A stretch of DNA of 64,000 bases from Methanocorpusculum petauri (lineage in GTDB: Archaea > Halobacteriota > Methanomicrobia > Methanomicrobiales > Methanocorpusculaceae): contig NZ_JAPTGB010000002.1 of assembly GCF_026891975.1 (NCBI RefSeq), positions 1 to 64,000 of the forward strand, in the 5' to 3' direction. Every line of letters begins with the position of its first letter. Position 1 is the first letter of the stretch. Shown one piece after another: positions 17,229 through 26,564 of the stretch. The notes beneath the pieces are model-generated. The model had not been told where the DNA came from. It did no database searches and saw only the letters and a program-made list of their open reading frames with translations. The position numbers and the translations under genes were made by a program.

Positions 17229-17247
17229 TTCAATGTAATTCATTGAA
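17229..17247. promoter_or_regulatory. Perfect palindrome between RHH and FkbM genes
   Basis: TTCAATG (17229-17235) and CATTGAA (17241-17247) form a perfect inverted repeat around a 5-base centre. It is in the divergent gap between the ribbon-helix-helix gene (start 17178) and the FkbM gene, a likely operator for the former. Confidence 0.5.
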
Positions 17248-17264
17248 ATACTAATTGAGAATAA

Positions 17265-18191
17265 TTGTCTTTTGAAAAGGTGAGATATTTGAACCATAAT
17301 ATGATGGCTATCGGACGGAAAATAGTTCCACTAAGATTTTACCCAACAATACGGAGAATATTACATAAGAAGGAGCTCCACCTCCTAAGATCAAGCTACT
17401 CCCATAGTAATGATCCAGAAATTTCTGAAATCATGCTATACTTAGACAAACATGGATTTGTAAGTCCTCCTTATGTATGGGCAGATATGACAAATTCAGA
17501 GGTAAGGGAGAAATTTTCAAAAGTAGATGTATATAATGACGCAGATTTAAATTTACATTATACACTTCTTGAGGGAAAACGCATATATTTTCCCCGTAAT
17601 TGGGGCGTTAATTATATTAGGCAATACTATTTTGGTCTTCAAGAAATTGAACAACATCCCCAGTCCCCTCATCGCTACCTCACCGATGAATTCTCTGTTG
17701 ATGAAAACAGCATTGTTGTAGACTGCGGTGTTGCCGAAGGAAACTTTGGTCTCAGCATCGTAGAAAAATGCAAAAAACTCTATCTATTCGAACCAGAAGA
17801 AAGATGGATGGAACCACTCAAAGCAACATTTGCTCCGTGGAAAGACAAGGTAGTCATCGTCCAGAAATATCTCTCCGACACGACAGACGAAATAAACACC
17901 ACATTGGATGATTACTTCTCAGACAAAGAATATCCAAACTTCCTCAAACTTGATGTGGAAGGATACGAAGAGCGTTTACTTCTCGGTACGAAAAAAATTC
18001 TCTCATCAAACGATCTCAAAAAAGTTGTAGCGTGCATCTATCATAAAGCAGAAGATGAGGAAATAGTTGGTGCATTATTGAGAGAACATGGATTCACAAC
18101 AATACCCTCTCTGAGATATATGATAGTATTCTTCGAAGGCCGACCACCATATCTCCGCAGGGGCGTTCTGAGAGCAACAAAAATCCAATAA
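17265..18191 (+). CDS. FkbM-type SAM methyltransferase
   Basis: About 308 residues. The C-terminal half is a class I methyltransferase of the FkbM family, with the SAM loop IVVDCGVAEGNFGLSIVEKC (about 149-168), LYLFEPEERW, then FLKLDVEGYEERLL, the family's acidic motif. FkbM-type enzymes O-methylate sugars or polyketides, and surface-glycan methylation is a reasonable guess. The N-terminal 120 residues have no recognised fold. The gene is AT-richer than core genes around it, suggesting transfer. Start uncertain: TTG 17265, TTG 17289 (AGGTGA 5 bases before it) or ATG 17301. Confidence 0.75.
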   Translation: MSFEKVRYLNHNMMAIGRKIVPLRFYPTIRRILHKKELHLLRSSYSHSNDPEISEIMLYLDKHGFVSPPYVWADMTNSEVREKFSKVDVYNDADLNLHYTLLEGKRIYFPRNWGVNYIRQYYFGLQEIEQHPQSPHRYLTDEFSVDENSIVVDCGVAEGNFGLSIVEKCKKLYLFEPEERWMEPLKATFAPWKDKVVIVQKYLSDTTDEINTTLDDYFSDKEYPNFLKLDVEGYEERLLLGTKKILSSNDLKKVVACIYHKAEDEEIVGALLREHGFTTIPSLRYMIVFFEGRPPYLRRGVLRATKIQ

Positions 18192-18249
18192 CTCCTTTTT
18201 CGATAAATGAAATTTTTCCCCCATCACAATCTATAACCCCCCATCCGAC

Positions 18250-18258
18250 AAATATATA
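18250..18258 (+). promoter_or_regulatory. TATA box upstream of EFR1 gene
   Basis: AAATATATA, 55 bases before the ATG at 18313, in the AT-rich gap after the FkbM gene. Archaeal TATA-like. Confidence 0.4.
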
Positions 18259-18312
18259 CACAGGAGAAACGCCGGACTCTATACAATACCAAAAGACCGG
18301 CAGATCACCACC

Positions 18313-19134
18313 ATGAAAACAATACTCTACTACTTCACCGGAACAGGCAACAGCCTCGCCGTCGCCCGCGCCATAGCCGAACGGCTGCCGGACACCGAAC
18401 TCATCCCCATCCCCATGCTCCTCCTCAAAGGAGACAAAATCCGTGCCCCCGAAGACGCCAACATCGGTATCGTCTATCCGCTCTACGCCATGGGCCTGCC
18501 GAACATCGTCGTCCGGTTCTTTGACATCCTCGACCTCACCAGTGCCGGCTACGTATTCTCCGTCGTCACCGAAGGAGGAACCTACGGCTCCCCCACCAAA
18601 CAGATCGCAGCCCTCACACAACAGAGCGGACACGACCTCAATGCCGCATGGTGGATCCAGATGCCGAACAACTACATCCCCCTGTCCGCCCCGCCCGCAA
18701 AACCCGAGCAGAAAACCATCCGCGAAGACGCACTCAGAAAAGTGGCCGTCCTTGTTGAATCAGTAAGCAGACGCTCACCCCGGCACATCGACCTCACCAT
18801 AACCGGAAAACTCCTCAGACTGATAATGTACAAAGGCTTCAGCAAATGGGGACGCCCCAATTTCAGCAAAAAATTCGTCGTCGGCGCAAACTGCAACGGC
18901 TGCATGCTCTGTGTCGATGTCTGTCCCGTCAACAACATCCGGGAACTCCCCAAAGGAAAAAAGGAATGGCTCAACCACTGCGAAGGCTGCCTTGCCTGCC
19001 TGCAGTTCTGCCCGGTTGAAGCCATCTCCTGCGGCGGCAAAACCGACGAGCGGCCCAGATACCACCACCCCAACGTAACCGCCGCCGACATGAAAGCCCA
19101 GAAAGGCGCAGGCGAAGACCTGCACAACGAATAA
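18313..19134 (+). CDS. EFR1-family flavodoxin-ferredoxin fusion
   Basis: 273-residue electron-transfer protein. An N-terminal flavodoxin fold opens with ILYYFTGTGNSLAVARAI (FMN phosphate loop TGTGNS), and a C-terminal two-cluster ferredoxin carries CNGCMLCVDVCPVNNI and CEGCLACLQFCPVEAI, each a CxxCxxCxxxCP [4Fe-4S] motif. It is a soluble cytoplasmic protein. Family members are common in anaerobes and act as electron carriers of uncertain partner. It stands alone between the accessory island and secFD. Confidence 0.88.
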   Translation: MKTILYYFTGTGNSLAVARAIAERLPDTELIPIPMLLLKGDKIRAPEDANIGIVYPLYAMGLPNIVVRFFDILDLTSAGYVFSVVTEGGTYGSPTKQIAALTQQSGHDLNAAWWIQMPNNYIPLSAPPAKPEQKTIREDALRKVAVLVESVSRRSPRHIDLTITGKLLRLIMYKGFSKWGRPNFSKKFVVGANCNGCMLCVDVCPVNNIRELPKGKKEWLNHCEGCLACLQFCPVEAISCGGKTDERPRYHHPNVTAADMKAQKGAGEDLHNE

Positions 19135-19207
19135 ACCCTTTTTTCCGGCCCGGCCCTCCGGACAGGCATGGCTTATTATATCCTTTGAAAATCAATATAA
19201 ATAAACC

Positions 19208-20110
19208 ATGGAACTTCCCCGGTATGATATCAACAAATACGATCCGAAACGGATGATGCTCATCCCGTTCCTGATCTTCCTTGTTGCCGCGGCCATCGTA
19301 GGATTCACCTTCGTGAACACCGGCATGCCCGTCACCCCCGGCATTGACTTCGCCGGAGGGACCGCGGTCACAATCCACACCACCGATACCAAAGAACAAA
19401 TTCAGGCATTCTACACAGGATACCCCCTGACCTCCATCGACGAAGGAGTCGGCAGCGCCGGATACTACATCAAATTCGGCCCGATGTCCAACGAAGAGAT
19501 GATGAAATTCAACGAAGAGACCATCGCCAAATACCCAGACGCAAGCATCGACCAGATCGGCGCGAGCTTTGGCGCAACGCTCCAGTCCCAGGCACTGATA
19601 GCCCTCCTCTTCGCATTCATCGGCATGGCAGTCGTCGTCTTTATCGCATTCCGTAAACTCGTACCGGCAGCCACCGTCGTCTTCGCAGGAATCGCCGACA
19701 TCACCATCACCGCAGGAGTCATGAATGTCCTGGGCATCGAACTCTCGCTCGCAACAACCGCAGCACTCCTCATGCTCATCGGATACTCGGTCGACAGCAA
19801 CATTCTCCTGACCAGCAAAGTGCTCAAACGTCAGGGAAAACTTACCGACAAAATGGCCGGCGCATTCCACACCGGATTCATCATGACCACAACCACGCTC
19901 GCCGCAATCGTTGCCATGCTGGTAGTTGCCCTCATCGGCCAGGTCCCGACCCTCTACAACATCGCCGCCGTGCTCGTCATCGGCCTCATCTGTGATATGA
20001 TCTTCACCTGGGCATTCAACGCAGGCGTGCTCCGCCTCTACATGGAAAAAGAGGAAGGAAAGAAACAGCCCGCAAACAATAAACCAAAGATTAAGGGGAC
20101 AAAATCATGA
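19208..20110 (+). CDS. secF: Protein translocase subunit SecF
   Basis: 300-residue SecF, an accessory subunit that helps pull secreted proteins through SecYEG. It has an N-terminal helix (about 17-37), the extracytoplasmic D2-type motif GIDFAGGTAVTI (about 46-58), and five further helices including GVMNVLGIELSLATTAALLM followed by LIGYSVDSNILL, the conserved D/N pair of the proton path. SecD overlaps by four bases downstream. The archaeal order secF-secD is kept. Confidence 0.95.
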   Translation: MELPRYDINKYDPKRMMLIPFLIFLVAAAIVGFTFVNTGMPVTPGIDFAGGTAVTIHTTDTKEQIQAFYTGYPLTSIDEGVGSAGYYIKFGPMSNEEMMKFNEETIAKYPDASIDQIGASFGATLQSQALIALLFAFIGMAVVVFIAFRKLVPAATVVFAGIADITITAGVMNVLGIELSLATTAALLMLIGYSVDSNILLTSKVLKRQGKLTDKMAGAFHTGFIMTTTTLAAIVAMLVVALIGQVPTLYNIAAVLVIGLICDMIFTWAFNAGVLRLYMEKEEGKKQPANNKPKIKGTKS

Positions 20111-21573
20111 GCGAAAAGAAAACATCCGGATGGCTTGCCACCATCAAAGACCTCCGTGTCCTGCTGGTCATCGTTCTCGTAATCATCGCACTTGCCGCAA
20201 TCTTTGTACCGATGGGTGACCGCGGAGACTCCATGACCAACCTCCAGTTCGGCCTTGACCTCGACGGAGGCTCCTGGATTCAGCTTGAGTTCCAGGCAGA
20301 AGTTGTTACCATCGGCGCCGGTGCAGATGTAAACGATGTTGCGGCCAAAATGGGAGAAGCCCTTGACTGCACCGTTGTTCCCATCGATCAGTATCATCTG
20401 GAAGTCCAGACGAAAGCAACCGAAGAAGAACTCCGTGCCGCAGTCACCGCAGCCGGTGCAACCTTCATCAGCTATGAAAACGGTGTGGGCACGACCACTG
20501 CCGAGACCGTCAAACGGATTCTGGAATCCAAAGTCAACAGCCTGGGAACAAACGACGTCAAAGTCAACACCTTAACCAACCCCAACGGCGTCGCACAGTA
20601 CGTCCGTGTCGAGATGGCCGGCGTTGACATGCAGACCGCTCAGGAAATCGTCGGAAAGCAGGGTCTTTTTGAGATCCGGATTGTCACGACCGGCAACGAA
20701 ACAGCCCACGTGCTCTACGGCGACTCGGTTGCATCCGTCCAGAACCCGACGCAGAATCCGGCGGGCTCCAATAACTGGGGTGTCGGATTCAATCTGAACA
20801 ATGACGGCGCAAAAGCCTTACAGCAGGCATGTATTCAGTACGGTGCAACCACAAACCCGCAGGCACACAACCTGAACATGTATCTGGACGGCGTTGAGGT
20901 GTACAGTGCCCCGCTTTCCAATGATCTCGCGATTCAGATTGCAACGCACACCGTCAACAGTCTGTATGCCGGAACCGGTTCAGGCGAAGAAGGACACCAG
21001 CAGGCTCAGGAGCTTGAAATCCACCTGCGCGCCGGTGCACTGCCGGTACAGGTGGAAATTGCCGGATCCGGTTCAACTTCCGCAGCCCTTGGCGAGTACT
21101 TCAAGATCGTCTGTCTGATCGCAGGTATTGCAGCACTTGCCGCGGTCGCCGTCATGGTCTATCTCCGGTACCGGGTTGCCGAAATTGTGCTGCCGATGAT
21201 TGCAACCAACATGGCCGAGATCATCATCCTGCTTGGAATTGCGGTCTTCATCCAGCAGCTCGACATTGCAGCAATTGCGGCATTGATAGCGGTGCTTGGA
21301 ACCGGTATCGATCAGCTGGTGATCATCACCGACGAGGTGGTGCATGAAGGAAAGGTGCCCTCACCGACGCTGTATCTCAAGCGTCTCACGCGGGCGCTTG
21401 CCATCATCATGACCTCGGCGGCAACCGTGATCATCGCCATGTTCCCGCTGATCGTCATGGACCTTTCCACCCTCAAGGGTTTTGCCATCATCAGCATCCT
21501 GGGTATCCTGATTGGTGTCCTCATCACAAGACCGGCCTACGGTAAGATTGTGATGGACATCATGGCCAAATAA
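20107..21573 (+). CDS. secD: Protein translocase subunit SecD
   Basis: 488-residue SecD. It has an N-terminal helix (about 15-35), the family motif FGLDLDGGSWIQLE (about 47-60) at the start of the large extracytoplasmic domain, a second conserved block around VGKQGLFEIRIV, and a C-terminal six-helix bundle with AVLGTGIDQLVIITDEVVHE in place of the bacterial GxxVDANVL motif. It starts within the secF stop (ATGA). Confidence 0.95.
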   Translation: MSEKKTSGWLATIKDLRVLLVIVLVIIALAAIFVPMGDRGDSMTNLQFGLDLDGGSWIQLEFQAEVVTIGAGADVNDVAAKMGEALDCTVVPIDQYHLEVQTKATEEELRAAVTAAGATFISYENGVGTTTAETVKRILESKVNSLGTNDVKVNTLTNPNGVAQYVRVEMAGVDMQTAQEIVGKQGLFEIRIVTTGNETAHVLYGDSVASVQNPTQNPAGSNNWGVGFNLNNDGAKALQQACIQYGATTNPQAHNLNMYLDGVEVYSAPLSNDLAIQIATHTVNSLYAGTGSGEEGHQQAQELEIHLRAGALPVQVEIAGSGSTSAALGEYFKIVCLIAGIAALAAVAVMVYLRYRVAEIVLPMIATNMAEIIILLGIAVFIQQLDIAAIAALIAVLGTGIDQLVIITDEVVHEGKVPSPTLYLKRLTRALAIIMTSAATVIIAMFPLIVMDLSTLKGFAIISILGILIGVLITRPAYGKIVMDIMAK

Positions 21574-21600
21574 AAAATATTTTTTTTTGAAATTTTTTTC
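21574..21600 (+). terminator. T-rich terminator after secD
   Basis: Runs of eight and seven T directly after the secD stop match intrinsic archaeal termination, which needs T tracts without a strong hairpin. Confidence 0.5.
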
Positions 21601-21650
21601 GGCGTCCGTCCGCCAAATCTTTATTCCCTCCCACGGCGAAGATCATCTGC

Positions 21651-22148
21651 ATGAAAATTCCGGTTGCCGCAGGTGTTCTTGCAATTCTCATCCTCACGAT
21701 ACTTTCCGCAGGATGTATCGGGGATCAGACCACCGACATTATGCTCGGCAACCAGAGCATCGGCAAAATCACCATAACACCGGTGTACGAAAATATGTTT
21801 TCCAACAGTTCACTGGAGGAAAAATTCAACGTGAAGCTGGAGCTCTTCGGCATGGTCTTTTCCAAGGACGGCATCACCCGTGCTGAAGCTGATACCATCA
21901 GTGCCGGGATTCTGGATACAAACGGCGGGCTGAATATGTCCTTCATCAACAGTTCCGGCCTCATAACTCCGGATGCCAACGATGCGGGATCGAATCTCAC
22001 CTCCTTCATGGATGAGGTCTTCAACATGCCCCTGACCAACCGGGACAAAAACACCACCATCAGCGACATTGACTGGGACGGGGCATTCACCCGCATGCAG
22101 GAGTCGCTCGACCGGCTGGGCGGATTATTGAACCTATCAGGAACTTAA
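21651..22148 (+). CDS. Small lipoprotein, unknown function
   Basis: 165 residues. Signal peptide with lipobox ILSAGC, so C22 would be lipidated and the protein anchored outside the membrane. The rest is soluble with several N-glycosylation sequons (NQS, NSS, NMS, NTT, NLS). No family recognised. It follows the SecD terminator and precedes another exported protein by 26 bases; the two may be cotranscribed. Confidence 0.7.
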   Translation: MKIPVAAGVLAILILTILSAGCIGDQTTDIMLGNQSIGKITITPVYENMFSNSSLEEKFNVKLELFGMVFSKDGITRAEADTISAGILDTNGGLNMSFINSSGLITPDANDAGSNLTSFMDEVFNMPLTNRDKNTTISDIDWDGAFTRMQESLDRLGGLLNLSGT

Positions 22149-22174
22149 TATAATTCCATCGCACATGGACTACT

Positions 22175-23257
22175 ATGCATCACCGATACCTTCTCCTCAT
22201 GCTGGCAGTCCTGCTGCTCGCAGTACCGGCAGCGGCTGTCCCGTATGATGACACACTGACCGTCTCCTTTGACGGATATGCCGATTCATCCCCCGCAGAA
22301 AGCTACGCGAACGGATCGACCGTCGTCATCCCGTACGGCAGTACCGTCTGGATAGGGGCAACCCAGTACCCGGGCGGCACCTGGGAGATCACCGTTCCAA
22401 ACCTCTATCCGATGAAACCCTCATGGAAAGAGATCATCCAGCTGAACTTCGGCAATGTACAGGGACTGTACTCCGTCACCTATAACGTACCAGCAGTCTA
22501 TTACATCAACGGCGCACCGAAAACCATCACCCTGAACCTCAACGTCGGTGACGTGGGCGGAGACTCATACACTGACTCCGTCTACGCAAAATATCCGAAC
22601 CGGTATACGCTGATCTTCTCTGATACGTACCCCGTTCTGCAGGAAGGAAAGACCAAAGGACTCTTCAGTTTCGGAAATCCCTATGATGCCCCCTACATCC
22701 GGGTGATCTCGGTAACAACGGACGGCACGGAGATTCCGCAGAACGCAAGAATTGTACTCGTACCGCAGCGCTCCGCAAACCCGGTTCCAACTCCGTCCCA
22801 GCCGTACACCGCACTCTACGACATGAAGGTCGAAAACATTCCGGTTAACGCAATCGAGCAGGTTGACTTCCTCTTCGGCGTGCCGGTCGGCGTGGTGACT
22901 GATGCGGGATTTGATCCGCGCTACGATATTGAACTTCTCCGCTATACTGATGCATGGGAAAAACTGGAAACCTCGTACGTCTGGGAAGGAACCGGCCAGC
23001 AGGCGGGTATGGACTGGTATGCCGCAAAGTCGCCGGGATTCTCCTATTATGCGGTAGGGTTTGCCGAAAACGTGACAAAGCTTCCGGCGGAGGTCTTTCC
23101 CCCGACCCCCACCGCAACGGTTGAAATTGTGACACCGCCGCCTACAGAGGCGACGGCATCTCCGACCGTACCAACCGCTCCGCAGCAGTCACCACTCATA
23201 CCGTTTGCGGGAGTAATTGCTCTGGCGGGTGCCGCACTGCTGCACCTGCGGCGGTGA
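22175..23257 (+). CDS. Cell-surface protein with PGF-pre-PGF-like domain
   Basis: 360 residues. Signal peptide (about 1-21, ending AVPAAA), a large beta-rich extracellular region, a domain at about 220-295 ending WYAAKSPGFSYYAVGF that resembles the PGF-pre-PGF domain of archaeal surface proteins, a Thr/Pro-rich stalk (about 305-335) and a C-terminal membrane helix LIPFAGVIALAGAALLHLRR. The tail ends in RR like archaeosortase-sorted or S-layer-associated proteins, though a strict PGF triplet is not seen. Function probably structural at the surface. Confidence 0.7.
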   Translation: MHHRYLLLMLAVLLLAVPAAAVPYDDTLTVSFDGYADSSPAESYANGSTVVIPYGSTVWIGATQYPGGTWEITVPNLYPMKPSWKEIIQLNFGNVQGLYSVTYNVPAVYYINGAPKTITLNLNVGDVGGDSYTDSVYAKYPNRYTLIFSDTYPVLQEGKTKGLFSFGNPYDAPYIRVISVTTDGTEIPQNARIVLVPQRSANPVPTPSQPYTALYDMKVENIPVNAIEQVDFLFGVPVGVVTDAGFDPRYDIELLRYTDAWEKLETSYVWEGTGQQAGMDWYAAKSPGFSYYAVGFAENVTKLPAEVFPPTPTATVEIVTPPPTEATASPTVPTAPQQSPLIPFAGVIALAGAALLHLRR

Positions 23258-23296
23258 CCATTCCTTTCTTTTTCCGGGCCGTTTCTTCGTGCCCGC

Positions 23297-23857
23297 TCAC
23301 AAAATATTTTCCAGCAGAAACCTGCAACCGATCAGAACAAGAATGACTCCGCCGAGGATCTCCATTTTATTGCCGAGCACGCAGCCGAGTTTACTGCCGG
23401 CAAAAACCCCCGCTGCAGAAAAGGCAAACGCCACCACACCGATAATGACGGCGGAAAGAAAAATCTCCTCACCCAGCAGGGCATAACTCACGCCGACCGC
23501 CAGTGCATCGATGCTTGTAGCTATCGCGAGGAGCAGGAGAACCTTCCAGCCGGTCAGATCGATCCCGCACTCGTCACTCCCGAAGACTGCATCATAGATC
23601 ATCTTCCCGCCGACAAACAGGAACAGGAAAAAGACGATCCAGTACCCGTACGGCGTGATGAGATCGGTGATCGGCACCCCGATCACGTAGCCGATCAGCG
23701 GCATTGCAAACTGGAAAAATCCGAACAGAAGACCTGCAATAAGCGCTGTCCGGAGAATATTGTTCTTCAGCACCGCACCGCCCGCAAGCGAAACGGAAAA
23801 CGCATCCATTGCAAGACCGACCGCAATAAAAAAAGCGGGAATCAGAGACGCCACCAT
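23297..23857 (-). CDS. mntP: Manganese efflux pump MntP
   Basis: 186-residue six-helix protein of the MntP (YebN, DUF204) family, exporting Mn2+. The conserved acidic membrane motifs are seen as GLAMDAFSVSLAGG (D18) and ATSIDALAVGVSYALLG in two internally similar halves. It is the last gene of a leftward trio (DUF1890, DUF1894, mntP) with a 7-base gap to DUF1894. No yybP-ykoY-type riboswitch is expected, and none is seen in the tight spacing. Confidence 0.92.
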   Translation of the reverse strand: MVASLIPAFFIAVGLAMDAFSVSLAGGAVLKNNILRTALIAGLLFGFFQFAMPLIGYVIGVPITDLITPYGYWIVFFLFLFVGGKMIYDAVFGSDECGIDLTGWKVLLLLAIATSIDALAVGVSYALLGEEIFLSAVIIGVVAFAFSAAGVFAGSKLGCVLGNKMEILGGVILVLIGCRFLLENIL

Positions 23858-23864
23858 GAAAAAA

Positions 23865-24131
23865 CTACCAGACCGGCTTGCCGTTCTTCCTCACATGATC
23901 CACGCCTTCCGGATCCTCAACCACCACCACAAACGTTCCGTGGCAGGGCTTCGTGTACCCGTACACCAGTTTCTCATCTTTCACGCCGACAAGAATCGGC
24001 GGGACACCAAGCAGAGGTTTTTCCAGCAGTTTGAATCCCGGCGGCACCTCATACTTTTCCGCACTATTCTCCCGGATGATCTCTCTCGCCTCTTTGAAAC
24101 TACAGTTCTTGGCGAGAATTTCGTAGTTCAT
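23865..24131 (-). CDS. DUF1894 family protein
   Basis: 88-residue methanogen protein of the DUF1894 family (MNYEILAKNCSFKEAREII at the start, GVPPILVGVKDEKLVYGYTK in the middle). It has no known function but is almost always next to DUF1890 in methanogens, as here. The start at 24131 overlaps the DUF1890 stop (ATGA) and is preferred over an ATG at 24149 inside that gene. Confidence 0.8.
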   Translation of the reverse strand: MNYEILAKNCSFKEAREIIRENSAEKYEVPPGFKLLEKPLLGVPPILVGVKDEKLVYGYTKPCHGTFVVVVEDPEGVDHVRKNGKPVW

Positions 24132-24592
24132 ATTTTCAAGACAGCCCATTCCATCACCTCATCGATCTTCGCAAGCAGCGGCCGGGTGTTGTGTGTAACC
24201 GGCGCCACAATTTTTTCTGCCGGAAACGCAATCTCTCCGGCAATATCATATGCATGTTCCCCGAAAAGAATGGTAACCAGAAGCGATTCCGGGGCAAGGG
24301 CCGCAGCCGTTGCAGTATAGGTCAGTCCCGCATCATTGTGAATGAAGGAGATAATCAGGGGATACGTCACTTTGCCGTCGGCAAGATCGGCAATCGTCCG
24401 ATCCACGTCCCGGTACTCTGCTACGTAATGCTTCTTGGGATCACTTGCCGCAATCAGCTGTTTGGCCGAGGGGTTTGCCGCGACCACCGGAATTTTCCCG
24501 AGATCCTTCAGAAAATCAGCCACGTAAAGAACAAGAGGAGACTGGACCGGTATTTGCGGGCATCCCAGCAGGAGGAGCACTTCATCGGTCAT
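24128..24592 (-). CDS. DUF1890 family protein
   Basis: 154-residue methanogen-specific DUF1890 protein (starting MTDEVLLLLGCPQIPVQSP, with a Rossmann-like beta-alpha pattern and VPHNTRP-type loop VTHNTRPLL). Function unknown. Upstream in-frame sequence to 24748 lies in the gap after ftr and inside its terminator, so the ATG at 24592 is used. It is translationally coupled to DUF1894 and then mntP. Confidence 0.8.
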   Translation of the reverse strand: MTDEVLLLLGCPQIPVQSPLVLYVADFLKDLGKIPVVAANPSAKQLIAASDPKKHYVAEYRDVDRTIADLADGKVTYPLIISFIHNDAGLTYTATAAALAPESLLVTILFGEHAYDIAGEIAFPAEKIVAPVTHNTRPLLAKIDEVMEWAVLKI

Positions 24593-24671
24593 ACGTGATG
24601 TACACGTCAGTGCTGAAAAGGGATAAACATTGGTTTTGTGGATAACACACGCGAAAAAAAGGGAAAAAAAG

Positions 24672-25556
24672 TTAGATGCAGTCCTTGAGGTGGAACTTGA
24701 ACGGGCCGAGGTTGCCGCCGTAGTTTCCTGCGGTGATCTTGACGACACCCGGAACTCTGCATGCTGCCTGAACGCCTGCCTTCATGGCTGCCTTCACGCT
24801 TGCCTCATCGACACCGTCGATAACGATCTCGTAGACTGCCTTGACATTCTCCGGAATTTCGGTGTCTTCGACCTTCTCGCGGATGGTCGGGCAGAACTTC
24901 TCGTTGGTGGATGCACCCATGAACTTGTACTTCTTGGAACCGACCTTGGAACCGGACGAAACAACGCCTCCGGGGAACGGAGTGATTGTACCCGGGACGC
25001 CCTTGATTGCATCGACTGCGGCTTCTGCTGCAATGAGTGCGGACATCTGGGAGTCGCCCATGATCAGGAAGTTGCCGCCTGCAACACCTTTGACTGCACC
25101 GATCTCCTCCTCAACAATGAAGTCGCCGCCCATAATCGGGATAGACCAGCACTGAATGCCGCCGACCTCGACCTTGGACTCATAGCCGTCGCCGAAGAAG
25201 TGGAGCTTGATGGGGATGATCTCTTCAGAACCTGCCTTTCCATTGAAGACTGCAGTGGTCGGAGCAGTAAGAACACACTCGGATACACGCTCAAGAACCT
25301 GTTCCTTGAGTGCTTTCTTGCCGCAGCAGATCAGAATGGAGAATCCGGGGCGGTTGTCAGGGGTCTCTGCCGGCGGCAGGAACTTCTCAATACCTGCTTC
25401 ACACGGGCATCCGATGGTGGAGGTTGCAAATCCGGTTGCTTCGGTTGCTGCCTTGTAGGCCCATTCCTTCGTTACTGCAGTAATTACGACACGGGCAACC
25501 CACACCGGGAAGCCTTCTGCATATGTGTCTTCGAGAATAACACCGTTGAATTCCAT
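24672..25556 (-). CDS. ftr: Formylmethanofuran-H4MPT formyltransferase Ftr
   Basis: 294 residues, full length. It transfers the formyl group from methanofuran to tetrahydromethanopterin in the second step of CO2 reduction to methane. The start [20 protein letters not shown] and the stretches [33 protein letters not shown] and [18 protein letters not shown] are typical. Its presence marks hydrogenotrophic methanogenesis (or its reverse). Leftward and apparently monocistronic. A 79-base gap precedes DUF1890. Confidence 0.97.
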   Translation of the reverse strand: MEFNGVILEDTYAEGFPVWVARVVITAVTKEWAYKAATEATGFATSTIGCPCEAGIEKFLPPAETPDNRPGFSILICCGKKALKEQVLERVSECVLTAPTTAVFNGKAGSEEIIPIKLHFFGDGYESKVEVGGIQCWSIPIMGGDFIVEEEIGAVKGVAGGNFLIMGDSQMSALIAAEAAVDAIKGVPGTITPFPGGVVSSGSKVGSKKYKFMGASTNEKFCPTIREKVEDTEIPENVKAVYEIVIDGVDEASVKAAMKAGVQAACRVPGVVKITAGNYGGNLGPFKFHLKDCI

Positions 25557-25642
25557 ATGTTCACCAGTTTTTAGTGATAGTATACAATTGGGACATCAAA
25601 GATAAAGAGCATTTTCTTTCCGCACGATGTTGCCGTCAGCAG

Positions 25643-25652
25643 AAAATATATG
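25643..25652 (+). promoter_or_regulatory. TATA box of the PEGA gene
   Basis: AAAATATATG is 25-34 bases upstream of the ATG at 25677, in the divergent gap from ftr. This predicts a nearly leaderless message. Confidence 0.5.
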
Positions 25653-25676
25653 CGCATATACGCAGTATAGTCTGCT

Positions 25677-26564
25677 ATGAGATTATCATTGACTGCAGGT
25701 GTGTGTCTGCTGCTGATCCTGTTGTTCTGCCTGCCGGTATCGGCGGCAGCAGGACAGACAGGTGCAGTTTCCGTCATATCTTCGCCGCAGCCTGCTGATG
25801 TGTATGTAAGCAACACCTACGTCGGCCAGACGAACAATGCGTTTGTGAACATTCCTGAGGGGTACCATACGGTTCGTGTGGTGAAGGCGGGCTACCATGA
25901 GTATGTGGCGGAAAACGTGTATGTTCCGGGAGGCCCGAGTGCGAATACAGTTCCGATGTCCGCGAATCTGCAAAAATCAGAAACACGTGCCGGTCTCGTG
26001 GTGGACAGTACTCCCGGGGATGCAGCGGTGTATGTGGATGATGTCTATTCCGGGACGACCCATTACGGAGGACTCCAGATTGTAGACCTTTCCCCCGGTC
26101 TGCATACGATACGGCTGGAGAAGGACGGTTACAAACCCTACACGGTAACGGACTACAACACTCCGGCGGGCTATGCAACATATCTGACCAATGTCCGGCT
26201 GATTCCGATTGCAACCGCAACACCCACACCGACTGCAACAGGATCGACAACGACCGCATCGGTTACGCTTGATTCAACACCGTCCGGGGCGTCAGTTTCG
26301 CTGAACAATGAGTTCCGCGGCTACACGCCGCTGACGATCTCAGGACTGGCTCCGGGAAGTTACAGTGTGCTCGTAAGCCGTGACGGCTATATGACATGGC
26401 AGACAACACTCACGGTCGCCGCGGGAGATGGTGTCACCCAGACAGCAGTACTGAATCCTGCGCCGGCAGCCCCGGCCGCACCGACAAAAGCTGCGGCAGG
26501 TATTGTTCCGATCTTTGCCGGAGTGCTGGTTGCAGCAGGCTGTCTGATCTCTTTCAGACACTGA
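25677..26564 (+). CDS. PEGA-domain surface protein
   Basis: 295 residues. Signal peptide (about 1-24, SAAAG), three PEGA repeats (about 28-98, 102-170 and 196-262; recognisable as VSVISSPQPADVYVSNTYVG, VVDSTPGDAAVYVDDVYSG and VTLDSTPSGASVSLNNEFRG), a Thr-rich linker between the second and third, and a C-terminal hydrophobic helix. PEGA domains are extracellular beta-sandwich units of archaeal surface proteins. Function is unclear, and glycan binding or surface anchoring are guesses. Confidence 0.85.
   Translation: MRLSLTAGVCLLLILLFCLPVSAAAGQTGAVSVISSPQPADVYVSNTYVGQTNNAFVNIPEGYHTVRVVKAGYHEYVAENVYVPGGPSANTVPMSANLQKSETRAGLVVDSTPGDAAVYVDDVYSGTTHYGGLQIVDLSPGLHTIRLEKDGYKPYTVTDYNTPAGYATYLTNVRLIPIATATPTPTATGSTTTASVTLDSTPSGASVSLNNEFRGYTPLTISGLAPGSYSVLVSRDGYMTWQTTLTVAAGDGVTQTAVLNPAPAAPAAPTKAAAGIVPIFAGVLVAAGCLISFRH

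Noticed and set aside
24630-25574. Plus-strand open frame of 314 codons opposite ftr
   Set aside because: Composition is unlike a protein (long Asp/Cys/Leu runs), and the other strand is clearly ftr.
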